Source: an uncultured Clostridium sp. (GTDB taxonomy: Bacteria > Bacillota > Clostridia > Oscillospirales > Acutalibacteraceae). From it: a DNA stretch of 18,843 nucleotides. This document shows, piece by piece, positions 1-5,489 of this stretch (position 1 is its first letter; the number at the start of each line of letters is the position of its first letter). The stretch lies in NCBI GenBank assembly GCA_902471875.1, contig CABRLN010000034.1, positions 1 to 18,843 of the forward strand, written 5' to 3'. Made by a program: the position numbers and the translations under genes. The notes beneath the pieces were generated by a model. The model saw nothing but the letters and a program-made list of their open reading frames with translations, searched no databases and had not been told where the DNA came from.

Positions 1-22
1 ACTGTGGAAAGCAAAATTGAAT

Positions 23-76
23 AGTTGACAAACAAGCAGTAAACTGTTTTACGAAATACAACTGTTTTTGTCAACT
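23..76. repeat. Imperfect inverted and direct repeats at the left edge
   Basis: Ten-base arms AGTTGACAAA (23-32) and TTTGTCAACT (67-76) are perfect complements separated by 34 bases. Within the spacer, AACTGTTTT occurs at 42-50 and again at 60-68 as a direct repeat. No coding region is visible here. This may be a regulatory site or the end of something lying to the left of the window; the sequence does not decide. Confidence 0.4.
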
Positions 77-88
77 GATGAATGTAAC

Positions 89-130
89 AACGCCCTAAGT
101 CTAGTTAATAAACTTAGGGCGTTTGCTTTT
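89..130 (+). terminator. Intrinsic terminator of a gene left of the window
   Basis: A perfect 12-bp stem, AACGCCCTAAGT (89-100) with ACTTAGGGCGTT (112-123), encloses an 11-base loop and is followed by a T-rich stretch (tgctttttgt). The T-tract is on the plus-strand side, so it most likely ends a plus-strand transcript entering from the left. On the minus strand the tail is poor, but the stem could still slow transcription arriving from the minus-strand pair that ends at 209. Confidence 0.7.
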
Positions 131-208
131 TGTACAAATATACAACAAGTATTTTATGAGTTGTTACAATCTTAGGTGGCGTTTTTAATGCTTACTAAAA
201 CAAATAAG

Positions 209-526
209 TTAGCTCATTTTCAAAATGTTTTTAATAGCCGCTAAAAGCAATCCGCCGGATACTGTTGCAAAGGTACCTGTTGTAAAAGTGGATAAATTAT
301 CAATAATAAAATCTTTCAACGACTTTTTATCACTAACATAAAGTTCTTTAGCTTTTCTTGCACATTCTTGTTCCGTTTTATCTTTCGCGTGTTTTAGAAC
401 TTCATCAAGACCTTCTATAAAACAATCGTTTTTTGTGTGCTCTTGCTGTACTATATTATGATCGCCTATTATAGCTCCGTTTAATATACCACCAAAGATG
501 GTATTGTTTTCAAATTTTGTTTCCAT
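209..526 (-). CDS. Small protein with N-terminal Gly/Asn-rich motif and hydrophobic C-terminus
   Basis: This 105-residue protein is not one I can assign to a family. It starts with a Gly/Asn/Ile-rich stretch (about residues 5-26, FENNTIFGGILNG followed by IIGDHNIV), continues with a charged, probably helical part (about 30-75), and ends with a hydrophobic segment (about 80-103, containing SGGLLLAAIKNIL) that could enter or lie on a membrane. The start ATG (524-526) is preceded by AAGGAG with good spacing. It lies 16 bp after the larger membrane-protein gene and has no promoter of its own, so the two are probably one operon. The N-terminal motif repeats the motif at the C-terminus of that neighbour, which suggests the two products interact. 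Function is unknown; an effector or toxin-like membrane-active role is only a guess. Confidence 0.7.
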   Translation of the reverse strand: METKFENNTIFGGILNGAIIGDHNIVQQEHTKNDCFIEGLDEVLKHAKDKTEQECARKAKELYVSDKKSLKDFIIDNLSTFTTGTFATVSGGLLLAAIKNILKMS

Positions 527-542
527 AGTTAAATCTCCTTTT

Positions 543-1007
543 TTATTTGCTGACTAAAGTACTCTTATTTAATACGCCACCGTTAATTGTACATTTTTCA
601 AAATTTATTGAATAAATAGAATTATTCTTATTTTTTATGCTATCAATCATTGTGGAAACAACTTGTTCTAGAAAAATTACATCCTTACAATTGAAATACA
701 AGGTTGTACCTGAATTTAGGTTAATTGCTAAATTTTTTCCTCTATTATAATTTTGGTTAGTAACAACGATAAACCATATTGTTGCAGCAATCAAAATAAG
801 TATGCCAAAAAAATTTATCGGTGTAATAAGGACACCTACTATTGCTAATATAATTGCACCTATCCAAGACATATTTGGTGGAACAGGTGAAATAGTAATA
901 AGTGATATGCTATCGGTACATATAAACGAATTTCCATATGTGATAACGTTTTTATCAATTTGTATTGATGGTGTATTTACTATTTCAGATTTGTTTGAAA
1001 TTGTCAT
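543..1007 (-). CDS. Two-helix membrane protein resembling DUF6232
   Basis: This 154-residue protein has a polar N-terminal part (1-45), two adjacent hydrophobic helices (about 48-63 and 65-84) with a very short turn, and a soluble C-terminal part. In the latter, LNSG followed by a beta-rich stretch and FLEQVV resembles the small DUF6232 membrane-protein family as I remember it; this assignment is tentative. The last residues (136-147) carry FEKCTINGGVLN, nearly the same motif that opens the protein encoded just downstream. The ATG at 1005-1007 has an AAGGAGAG ribosome binding site, and a strong promoter lies about 92 bp upstream. It is the first gene of a two-gene minus-strand operon, opposite in direction to the rest of the window. 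The molecular role is unknown. Confidence 0.7.
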   Translation of the reverse strand: MTISNKSEIVNTPSIQIDKNVITYGNSFICTDSISLITISPVPPNMSWIGAIILAIVGVLITPINFFGILILIAATIWFIVVTNQNYNRGKNLAINLNSGTTLYFNCKDVIFLEQVVSTMIDSIKNKNNSIYSINFEKCTINGGVLNKSTLVSK

Positions 1008-1098
1008 GAATATTCTCTCCTTTTGACATTATTATTATAAAGATTGCGCAAATGATTATAATCTAATATTATACGTGAAAGATGTTCACTACACCTTT

Positions 1099-1127
1099 AA
1101 TATAGCACCATAATAATAAAATGTCAA
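1099..1127 (-). promoter_or_regulatory. SigA-type promoter of the minus-strand pair
   Basis: Read on the minus strand, TTGACA (1122-1127) is followed by exactly 17 bases and TATATT (1099-1104). This is a near-consensus housekeeping promoter. The start point would be near 1092, giving an untranslated leader of about 85 bases. A small dyad, GTGAA-CATCT-TTCAC, lies within the first bases of that leader (about 1075-1089). Confidence 0.75.
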
Positions 1128-1188
1128 CAGTTTTCGCTAAAAATGCAAAAATAGATTTATTAGAGTAACTAACACATAACTAACAAAT

Positions 1189-1217
1189 ACACTAGTATTT
1201 CTCATAAATACTAGTGT
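1189..1217. terminator. Perfect 12-bp hairpin at the feoB break point
   Basis: ACACTAGTATTT (1189-1200) and AAATACTAGTGT (1206-1217) form a perfect stem with a 5-base loop. On the minus strand it directly follows the truncated feoB reading frame, whose stop codon lies within the stem, and the following bases are moderately T-rich. It may be the old feo operon terminator brought next to the gene start by a deletion, or an inverted repeat left by an insertion. Confidence 0.5.
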
Positions 1218-1318
1218 GTCAATTTGCCTGTATGTTGGTTTAAACCTGTCAATGCATTAAAAAGCGTGCTTTTACCTACATTTGGATTACCTGCTAAGGC
1301 TATAACCTTTTCAGACAA
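1211..1318 (-). pseudogene. feoB: Remnant of feoB (N-terminal G domain only)
   Basis: FeoB is the membrane ferrous-iron transporter with an N-terminal GTPase domain and is normally over 600 residues long. Here only 35 codons remain, from a TTG start at 1316-1318 with an AGGAG ribosome binding site eight bases upstream, to a TAG at 1211-1213. The translation has the G1 loop GNPNVGKST and then LFNALTGLNQHTG, which is diagnostic of FeoB. The usual following NWPG is lost: similarity stops after HTG and the frame ends four codons later inside a perfect hairpin. No feoA is visible upstream, and the rest of feoB is not in the window. This is a broken gene, probably cut by a deletion or by arrival of the neighbouring minus-strand pair. 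It is too short to transport iron. Confidence 0.8.
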
Positions 1319-1571
1319 TAATCTCACTCCTATTACAATGTAATTTTGCCTAAAGTCAATATCGCATAACTGTAGTGTGTAAAATATTCAATTGTATTTT
1401 TAGCAATTTGCTAGCAATAATTAAGATATTTGTTTAAACTTAAATTGTTGTTATTGTGCGATGTTGTCTTTATAGTTACTTACTTATAAAATATGCGAAT
1501 GGTTTAATTAAGTTACACTTATGTTTTAGTTAGAAAGGTAACAGATAATTTTATCAAAAATAAATTTATCA
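1319..1571. other. AT-rich intergenic region without a gene
   Basis: I find no coding region in this stretch between the feoB remnant and the thi promoter. Two short dyads stand out: ATTACA-a-TGTAAT (1332-1344), next to the feoB ribosome binding site, and AGCAA-t-TTGCT near 1410. Neither matches an operator I can name. No feoA-like translation is recognisable on the minus strand. Confidence 0.5.
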
Positions 1572-1600
1572 TTGACAAAATAAAATATATAATGTAAAAT
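1572..1600 (+). promoter_or_regulatory. Promoter of the thiS-F-G-H-tenI operon
   Basis: TTGACA (1572-1577), a 17-base spacer and TAAAAT (1595-1600) form a good SigA-type promoter. Transcription would start near 1607, about 155 bases ahead of thiS, which leaves room for the structured leader described next. A TATAAT at 1588-1593 is too close to the -35 box to be the partner. Confidence 0.7.
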
Positions 1601-1612
1601 GTTCACTAGATT

Positions 1613-1697
1613 GGAAAGTTCCATGAAGGGGTACACCACCACGGGTGTAAACTTTTGTGGGACTTTTTCTTTTTGCGTGCGAAAATTTGTTCGTGCG
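1613..1697 (+). promoter_or_regulatory. Structured leader with terminator/antiterminator choice ahead of thiS
   Basis: Two exclusive folds share the segment AAAGTT (1615-1620). In one, 1615-1624 pairs with 1657-1666 (nine to ten pairs including G-U), closing over an inner hairpin TACACC (1632-1637)/GGTGTA (1644-1649) and running straight into TTTTTCTTTTT, which makes a terminator. In the other, AAAGTT pairs with AACTTT (1650-1655), leaving a one-sided 11-base bulge below the same inner hairpin. The loop CCAC (1639-1642) could then reach GTGG (1657-1660) as a pseudoknot, blocking the terminator arm. A further hairpin lies at 1676-1697. The TPP-riboswitch boxes (CUGAGA and the CUGGAUAAU-type box) are not present. 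This looks like an attenuator or riboswitch for thiazole synthesis; the ligand is unknown and the folds were drawn by eye. Confidence 0.55.
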
Positions 1698-1760
1698 ATT
1701 TGTTGCTTCAAGATATTTAGCTTTACAAATTATTATTATTTTAGAAGGAAGGAGTATTTT

Positions 1761-1955
1761 ATGATAACTATTAACGGGAAAAAAATTAATGTGGCAGAAA
1801 TAAATCTTGATGACTACCTTAAGCATAACGGATTTAACACCGAAAGAATAGTAATTGAGCTTAACGGAAATATTTTGCCTAAGTCTGAGTACAAATCTAC
1901 AATATTAAAAGAAAATGATGTTGCAGAAATTTTAACTTTTGTAGGAGGCGGCTAA
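1761..1955 (+). CDS. thiS: Sulfur carrier protein ThiS
   Basis: ThiS is the ubiquitin-like protein that carries sulfur as a C-terminal thiocarboxylate for making the thiazole half of thiamine. The product is 64 residues, the usual size, with the beta-grasp pattern MITINGKK at the start and the required Gly-Gly tail (FVGGG) at the end. The ATG is chosen over an in-frame upstream extension to 1599 because AAGGAAGGAG sits ten bases before it and all homology starts here. It is the first gene of the operon. The DNA coding for the Gly tail doubles as the ribosome binding site of the next gene. Confidence 0.93.
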   Translation: MITINGKKINVAEINLDDYLKHNGFNTERIVIELNGNILPKSEYKSTILKENDVAEILTFVGGG

Positions 1956-1956
1956 T

Positions 1957-2757
1957 ATAAAAATTTATCTTAATGGAGTACGGGTTACCACACAGGCTAA
2001 AAAAATAAGTCAGTTAGATTACAATATAAATGATGAAACTGTAATTATTGTAAATGGATTTCAGATTGACAGCGATGTTACTCTTGCTGACAATGACAGC
2101 GTATTCTTAATTCAAAAGGGCGTAATGCCCGACAAAAATCAACTTGAGGCTATGCTTATGGCAAGGCATACCCCAAAGGTACACAGCAAGGTTAAAAAAG
2201 CAAGTATAGCAGTTTTGGGACTTGGCGGGTTAGGTTCAAGTATTGCTGTTCAGTTAGCACGCACAGGCGTCGGAGCTTTACATCTAATAGATTTTGATGT
2301 TGTTGAACCAAGTAATCTTAACCGTCAGCATTATAGTATTAAGCATTTGGGTATGTTTAAAACCAAAGCTTTACAAAAGCAAATTTTAGAAATTAACCCA
2401 TATGTAAAGGTTACTGTGCACAATGTAAAGCTGACAGAAAAAAACATTGCAGATTACATTAAAGATGACGAAATTATTTGCGAGGCTTTTGACCAGCCCG
2501 AATGTAAGGCTATGGCTGTTAATACAGTAATGGAAAAGTTTCCGCAAAAGTATATGGTTGCATCTTCAGGTATGGCAGGACTTGAAAGCAGTAATGCCAT
2601 AATTACAAAAAAGCTTTCAAAGTATTTATATATATGTGGTGACGGTATAACGGGTGCAAAACAGGGCTGTGGCTTAATGGCGCCACGGGTAAGCATTTGT
2701 GCAGGACATATGGCAAATATGATTTTACGAATTATTACAGAAAATTATAGTGTTTAA
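1957..2757 (+). CDS. thiF: ThiS adenylyltransferase ThiF with fused ThiS-like domain, ATA start
   Basis: ThiF activates the ThiS C-terminus by adenylation. The 266-residue reading frame has a ThiS-like ubiquitin domain (residues 1-56, beginning with a KIYLNGV stretch) and then an E1-type domain of the short clostridial kind. In the latter are the nucleotide loop LGLGGLGS (about 87-94), DFDVVEPSNLNRQ (112-124), Lys near 135 and Asp near 179 in AFDQ. No CxxC zinc pairs are visible, unlike E. coli ThiF. The fused domain lacks a Gly-Gly end, so it is unlikely to carry sulfur. The frame contains no ATG, GTG or TTG before 2125. ATA at 1957 is the likely start, with TAGGAGG eight bases ahead, inside thiS; ATT at 1963 is also possible. 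Starting at ATG 2125 would give a 210-residue protein with the intact E1 domain, and AAAGGG lies before it, so two products are conceivable. Confidence 0.82.
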   Translation: MKIYLNGVRVTTQAKKISQLDYNINDETVIIVNGFQIDSDVTLADNDSVFLIQKGVMPDKNQLEAMLMARHTPKVHSKVKKASIAVLGLGGLGSSIAVQLARTGVGALHLIDFDVVEPSNLNRQHYSIKHLGMFKTKALQKQILEINPYVKVTVHNVKLTEKNIADYIKDDEIICEAFDQPECKAMAVNTVMEKFPQKYMVASSGMAGLESSNAIITKKLSKYLYICGDGITGAKQGCGLMAPRVSICAGHMANMILRIITENYSV

Positions 2758-2768
2758 GGAGGACAAAA

Positions 2769-3539
2769 ATGAATAACGATAAACTTATTTTAGGCGGACA
2801 CGAATTTAACTCAAGATTTATATTGGGTTCTGGTAAATACTCACTCGACCTTATTAACGCGGCTGTGGAAAATGCAGGTGCTGAAATTATAACTCTTGCT
2901 TTGCGCAGGGCAACAACAGGCAGTGTTGAGAATATTCTTGATTACATACCAAAGGGCGTCACCCTTTTGCCAAATACCTCAGGTGCAAGAAATGCCCAAG
3001 AAGCTGTAAGAATTGCCCGTCTTGCACGTGCATCAGGCTGTGGGGATTTTATCAAAATAGAGGTTATTGCAGATTCTAAGTATCTTTTGCCAAATAATTA
3101 TGAAACCTGCAAGGCAACTGAAATACTTGCAAAAGAGGGTTTTGTAGTAATGCCTTATATGTACCCTGACCTATATGCCGCAAGAGATTTGGTTAACGCC
3201 GGTGCAGCGTGTGTAATGCCATTAGGTGCGCCAATAGGTTCAAATAAAGGAATTTGTACGAAGGACTTTATAAAGATTTTAGTTGACGAAATTGACCTGC
3301 CGATAATTGTGGATGCAGGTATAGGTAAACCGTCGCAGGCGTGTGAGGCTATGGAACTGGGAGCAGCCGCAGTTATGGCGAACACAGCTATTGCTACAGC
3401 AGGCGATATTCCTGCAATGGCAGAGGCATTTAAGTACGCAATTATTGCAGGCAGACAAGGATATTTAGCAGGTATGGGCAGAGTGCTTGAAAACTCAGCG
3501 TCAGCGTCGTCACCTTTAACAGGTTTTTTACAAGACTGA
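2769..3539 (+). CDS. thiG: Thiazole synthase ThiG
   Basis: ThiG condenses deoxyxylulose 5-phosphate, dehydroglycine and sulfur from ThiS-thiocarboxylate into the thiazole phosphate of thiamine, in the cytoplasm. The protein has the normal length of 256 residues and the (beta/alpha)8-barrel pattern of the family. The Schiff-base lysine is Lys96 in FIKIEVI, and the phosphate-binding Gly-rich loops VDAGIGKPS and AVMANTAIA are intact. The start follows AAGGAGGA, eleven bases after the thiF stop, so it is translated from the same message. Dehydroglycine is supplied by ThiH, encoded next, which fits an anaerobe; aerobes usually use the oxidase ThiO. Confidence 0.96.
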   Translation: MNNDKLILGGHEFNSRFILGSGKYSLDLINAAVENAGAEIITLALRRATTGSVENILDYIPKGVTLLPNTSGARNAQEAVRIARLARASGCGDFIKIEVIADSKYLLPNNYETCKATEILAKEGFVVMPYMYPDLYAARDLVNAGAACVMPLGAPIGSNKGICTKDFIKILVDEIDLPIIVDAGIGKPSQACEAMELGAAAVMANTAIATAGDIPAMAEAFKYAIIAGRQGYLAGMGRVLENSASASSPLTGFLQD

Positions 3540-3570
3540 TAAAACCATATTTTCTTAAGGAGAGCATAAA

Positions 3571-4728
3571 ATGGATAACAAAAATAAAGTTGACCATATG
3601 AAATATATGGAGGGTATGGAGGTACTGGAGTCTGATATTATGGACAAAGTTATTGCAGAGATGAACAGCTATGACTATAACTCTTATACAGCGTCAGATG
3701 TAAAGCAGGCACTTGCTAAGGATATTCTTTTACCACAAGATTTTAAGGCACTTCTTTCGCCCGCAGCTACACCGTTTTTAGAAGAAATGGCACAAAGAGC
3801 ACAGCAGGAAACAAGAAAGCACTTTGGCAATTCGGTTTATATGTTTACACCGTTATATATTGCCAATTATTGTGAAAATTACTGCATTTATTGCGGATTT
3901 AACTGTCACAATAAGATTAAGCGTGCAATACTTACACCACAGCAAATTGAAAAAGAGATGCAAACAATAGCAAAAACAGGCTTGCAGGAAATTCTTATTT
4001 TGACAGGAGAAAGTCGAAGTAAAAGCGATGTTAAATACATAGGTGAGGCATGCAAAATAGCGTCAAGATATTTTAAAGTAGTTGGTGTTGAGGTTTATCC
4101 TATGAACAGTGATGAGTATGCATATTTGCATAGTTGTGGCGTTGATTTTGTTACGGTATTTCAGGAAACGTATAATTCAGATAAATACGAAACATTGCAT
4201 TTGGCAGGTCATAAAAGAATTTTTCCTTACCGTTTTAATGCACAGGAAAGGGCTCTTAAAGGCGGAATAAGAGGCGTAGGCTTTGCAGCACTTTTAGGAC
4301 TTGATAATTTCAGAAAGGATGCCTTTGCAACAGGATACCATGCATATTTGTTGCAAAGAAAGTATCCTCACGCAGAAATTGCTTTTTCGTGCCCAAGATT
4401 AAGACCAATAATTAACAACCAAAGTATTAATCCTAAAGATGTACACGAAAAACAGCTGCTACAAATAATTTGTGCTTACCGAATTTTTATGCCTTTTGCT
4501 AACATTACAATTTCCAGCAGAGAGTGTGCAAGATTTAGAGATAATATTATACAAATTGCAGCTACAAAAACCTCGGCGGGTGTTGATGTAGGAATTGGGG
4601 CTCACAGTGGTGAGCAAAAGGGCGACGAGCAGTTTGAAATTGATGATAGCCGCTCGGTAAAAGAAATGTACGATATGATAAAGTCAAAGGGTATGCAGCC
4701 GGTAATGAGTGATTATATATATGTGTAA
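3571..4728 (+). CDS. thiH: 2-iminoacetate synthase ThiH (radical SAM)
   Basis: ThiH cleaves tyrosine with a radical-SAM mechanism, giving dehydroglycine (2-iminoacetate) for ThiG and p-cresol as by-product. The protein has 385 residues. The [4Fe-4S] motif CENYCIYC has cysteines at 101, 105 and 108, followed by GFNC. The SAM-binding part (ILILTGE) and the C-terminal ThiH-type domain with ISSRECARFRDN and GAHSGEQKGDEQFE are present. The start is supported by AAGGAGAG. The oxygen-sensitive cluster and the p-cresol by-product fit an anaerobic gut organism. The end overlaps the start of tenI by eight bases, suggesting coupled translation. Confidence 0.96.
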   Translation: MDNKNKVDHMKYMEGMEVLESDIMDKVIAEMNSYDYNSYTASDVKQALAKDILLPQDFKALLSPAATPFLEEMAQRAQQETRKHFGNSVYMFTPLYIANYCENYCIYCGFNCHNKIKRAILTPQQIEKEMQTIAKTGLQEILILTGESRSKSDVKYIGEACKIASRYFKVVGVEVYPMNSDEYAYLHSCGVDFVTVFQETYNSDKYETLHLAGHKRIFPYRFNAQERALKGGIRGVGFAALLGLDNFRKDAFATGYHAYLLQRKYPHAEIAFSCPRLRPIINNQSINPKDVHEKQLLQIICAYRIFMPFANITISSRECARFRDNIIQIAATKTSAGVDVGIGAHSGEQKGDEQFEIDDSRSVKEMYDMIKSKGMQPVMSDYIYV

Positions 4729-5308
4729 AATTTTGTGCATAACTAATAGTCAAATTTGTGACTTTAACTTTTTAAAACACATTGAAGTACTTGCACAAAG
4801 CAATTTAATGGGAATTGTATTGCGAGAAAAGCATTTGTCGCAATCTGAATATTATGAACTTGCAAAATTGGTTTTAGATATTTGCAATTATTACAATATG
4901 AATTGTATTTTGCATAATTATGTAGATGTGGCAATTGAGTTAAAACATTATGCAATACACCTTCCGTTGCCTGTACTTGAAAGAGAGTGTAGTAAACTTT
5001 CTTCGTTTAGAGTTATTGGTGCATCAACACACAGTCTGCAACAGGCAAAAGCAGCCGAAAGGTTGGGGGCAAGCTACATTACTTATGGTCATATATTTAA
5101 AACGGATTGTAAAATTGGGATGTCACCAAAGGGTGTAAACTCTATAGTTGATATTATAAATAATACCAATGTTAGTGTTTATCCACTTGGCGGAATAGGC
5201 AGAAAAAACTATAAGCAAGTTTTACAGCAGGGAGCAGAGGGGTTTGCTGTAATGAGTGGACTTATGCACAGTGATTACAATGAAGTTTTAAACTTGGCAA
5301 AGAAGTAG
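4721..5308 (+). CDS. tenI: Thiazole tautomerase TenI (ThiE-like)
   Basis: This 195-residue (beta/alpha)8-barrel protein belongs to the ThiE/TenI family. It matches the tautomerase TenI better than thiamine-phosphate synthase ThiE. It has GASTHS, then TYGHIFKTDCK with the histidine equivalent to the catalytic His122 of Bacillus TenI (here His124), and PLGGIG and AVMSGLM near the end; the GxHLGQ segment of ThiE is replaced by AIHLPLP. TenI turns the initial ThiG product into the aromatic thiazole carboxylate. The ATG at 4721 overlaps the thiH stop. A GTG at 4709 is an alternative start, but the homologous N-terminus begins at the ATG. No pyrimidine-branch gene (thiC, thiD) or clear thiE follows, so this operon makes only the thiazole half. 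Confidence 0.85.
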   Translation: MCKILCITNSQICDFNFLKHIEVLAQSNLMGIVLREKHLSQSEYYELAKLVLDICNYYNMNCILHNYVDVAIELKHYAIHLPLPVLERECSKLSSFRVIGASTHSLQQAKAAERLGASYITYGHIFKTDCKIGMSPKGVNSIVDIINNTNVSVYPLGGIGRKNYKQVLQQGAEGFAVMSGLMHSDYNEVLNLAKK

Positions 5309-5330
5309 AGACATTGTGGTTTATTCGTCA

Positions 5331-5362
5331 ATTTGTTTTAAATGGGTATAAAACAAGTTTTT
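5331..5362 (+). terminator. AT-rich intrinsic terminator after tenI
   Basis: ATTTGTTTTA (5331-5340) pairs with TAAAACAAGT (5349-5358), including one G-U pair, over an 8-base loop, and a short T-run follows. It begins 22 bases after the tenI stop. The stem is almost all A-U, so termination may be partial. Confidence 0.5.
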
Positions 5363-5364
5363 AA

Positions 5365-5397
5365 AATTTGTTTATAAGTGTATATTGTAAACAAATT
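5365..5397. repeat. 10-bp inverted repeat upstream of the lysozyme gene
   Basis: AATTTGTTTA (5365-5374) and TAAACAAATT (5388-5397) are perfect complements around 13 bases. They lie 21 bases before the -35 box of the next promoter and just after the tenI terminator. This could be an operator for the lysozyme gene or part of a compound terminator. There is no clear T-tract after it on the plus strand. Confidence 0.4.
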
Positions 5398-5418
5398 ATT
5401 AACAAAATAGTTACAAAC

Positions 5419-5447
5419 TTGAAATTATTTAACCCTTTATCTATAAT
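5419..5447 (+). promoter_or_regulatory. Promoter of the secreted BIG2-lysozyme gene
   Basis: TTGAAA (5419-5424), a 17-base spacer and a perfect TATAAT (5442-5447) precede the gene by about 40 bases. This is a strong SigA-type promoter with a short leader. The gene has an AAAGGGGAAG ribosome binding site. Confidence 0.75.
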
Positions 5448-5489
5448 TATATTTGTAATTATTTGTAATTTTTAAAGGGGAAGAAGATT

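Noticed and set aside
802..1026. 74-codon plus-strand frame opposite the DUF6232-like gene
   Set aside because: It has no ribosome binding site and lies entirely against a minus-strand gene with promoter, ribosome binding site and plausible membrane helices; the hydrophobic look comes from the AT-rich complement.
1189..1217. CRISPR or insertion-sequence end
   Set aside because: The perfect hairpin occurs once, with no second copy or transposase gene in the window, so there is no positive evidence for either; it is kept only as a hairpin at a break point.
1319..1571. feoA upstream of the feoB remnant
   Set aside because: No minus-strand frame here resembles the SH3-like FeoA fold, and all frames are short and interrupted.
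1599..1760. In-frame upstream extension of thiS by 54 codons
   Set aside because: The extension reads through the promoter -10 region, the leader hairpins and the T-run. ThiS homology and the strong ribosome binding site both point to ATG 1761.
1607..1760. TPP riboswitch upstream of the thi operon
   Set aside because: The conserved CUGAGA and the CUGGAUAAU-type boxes are not found on either strand of the leader, although the location would be typical.
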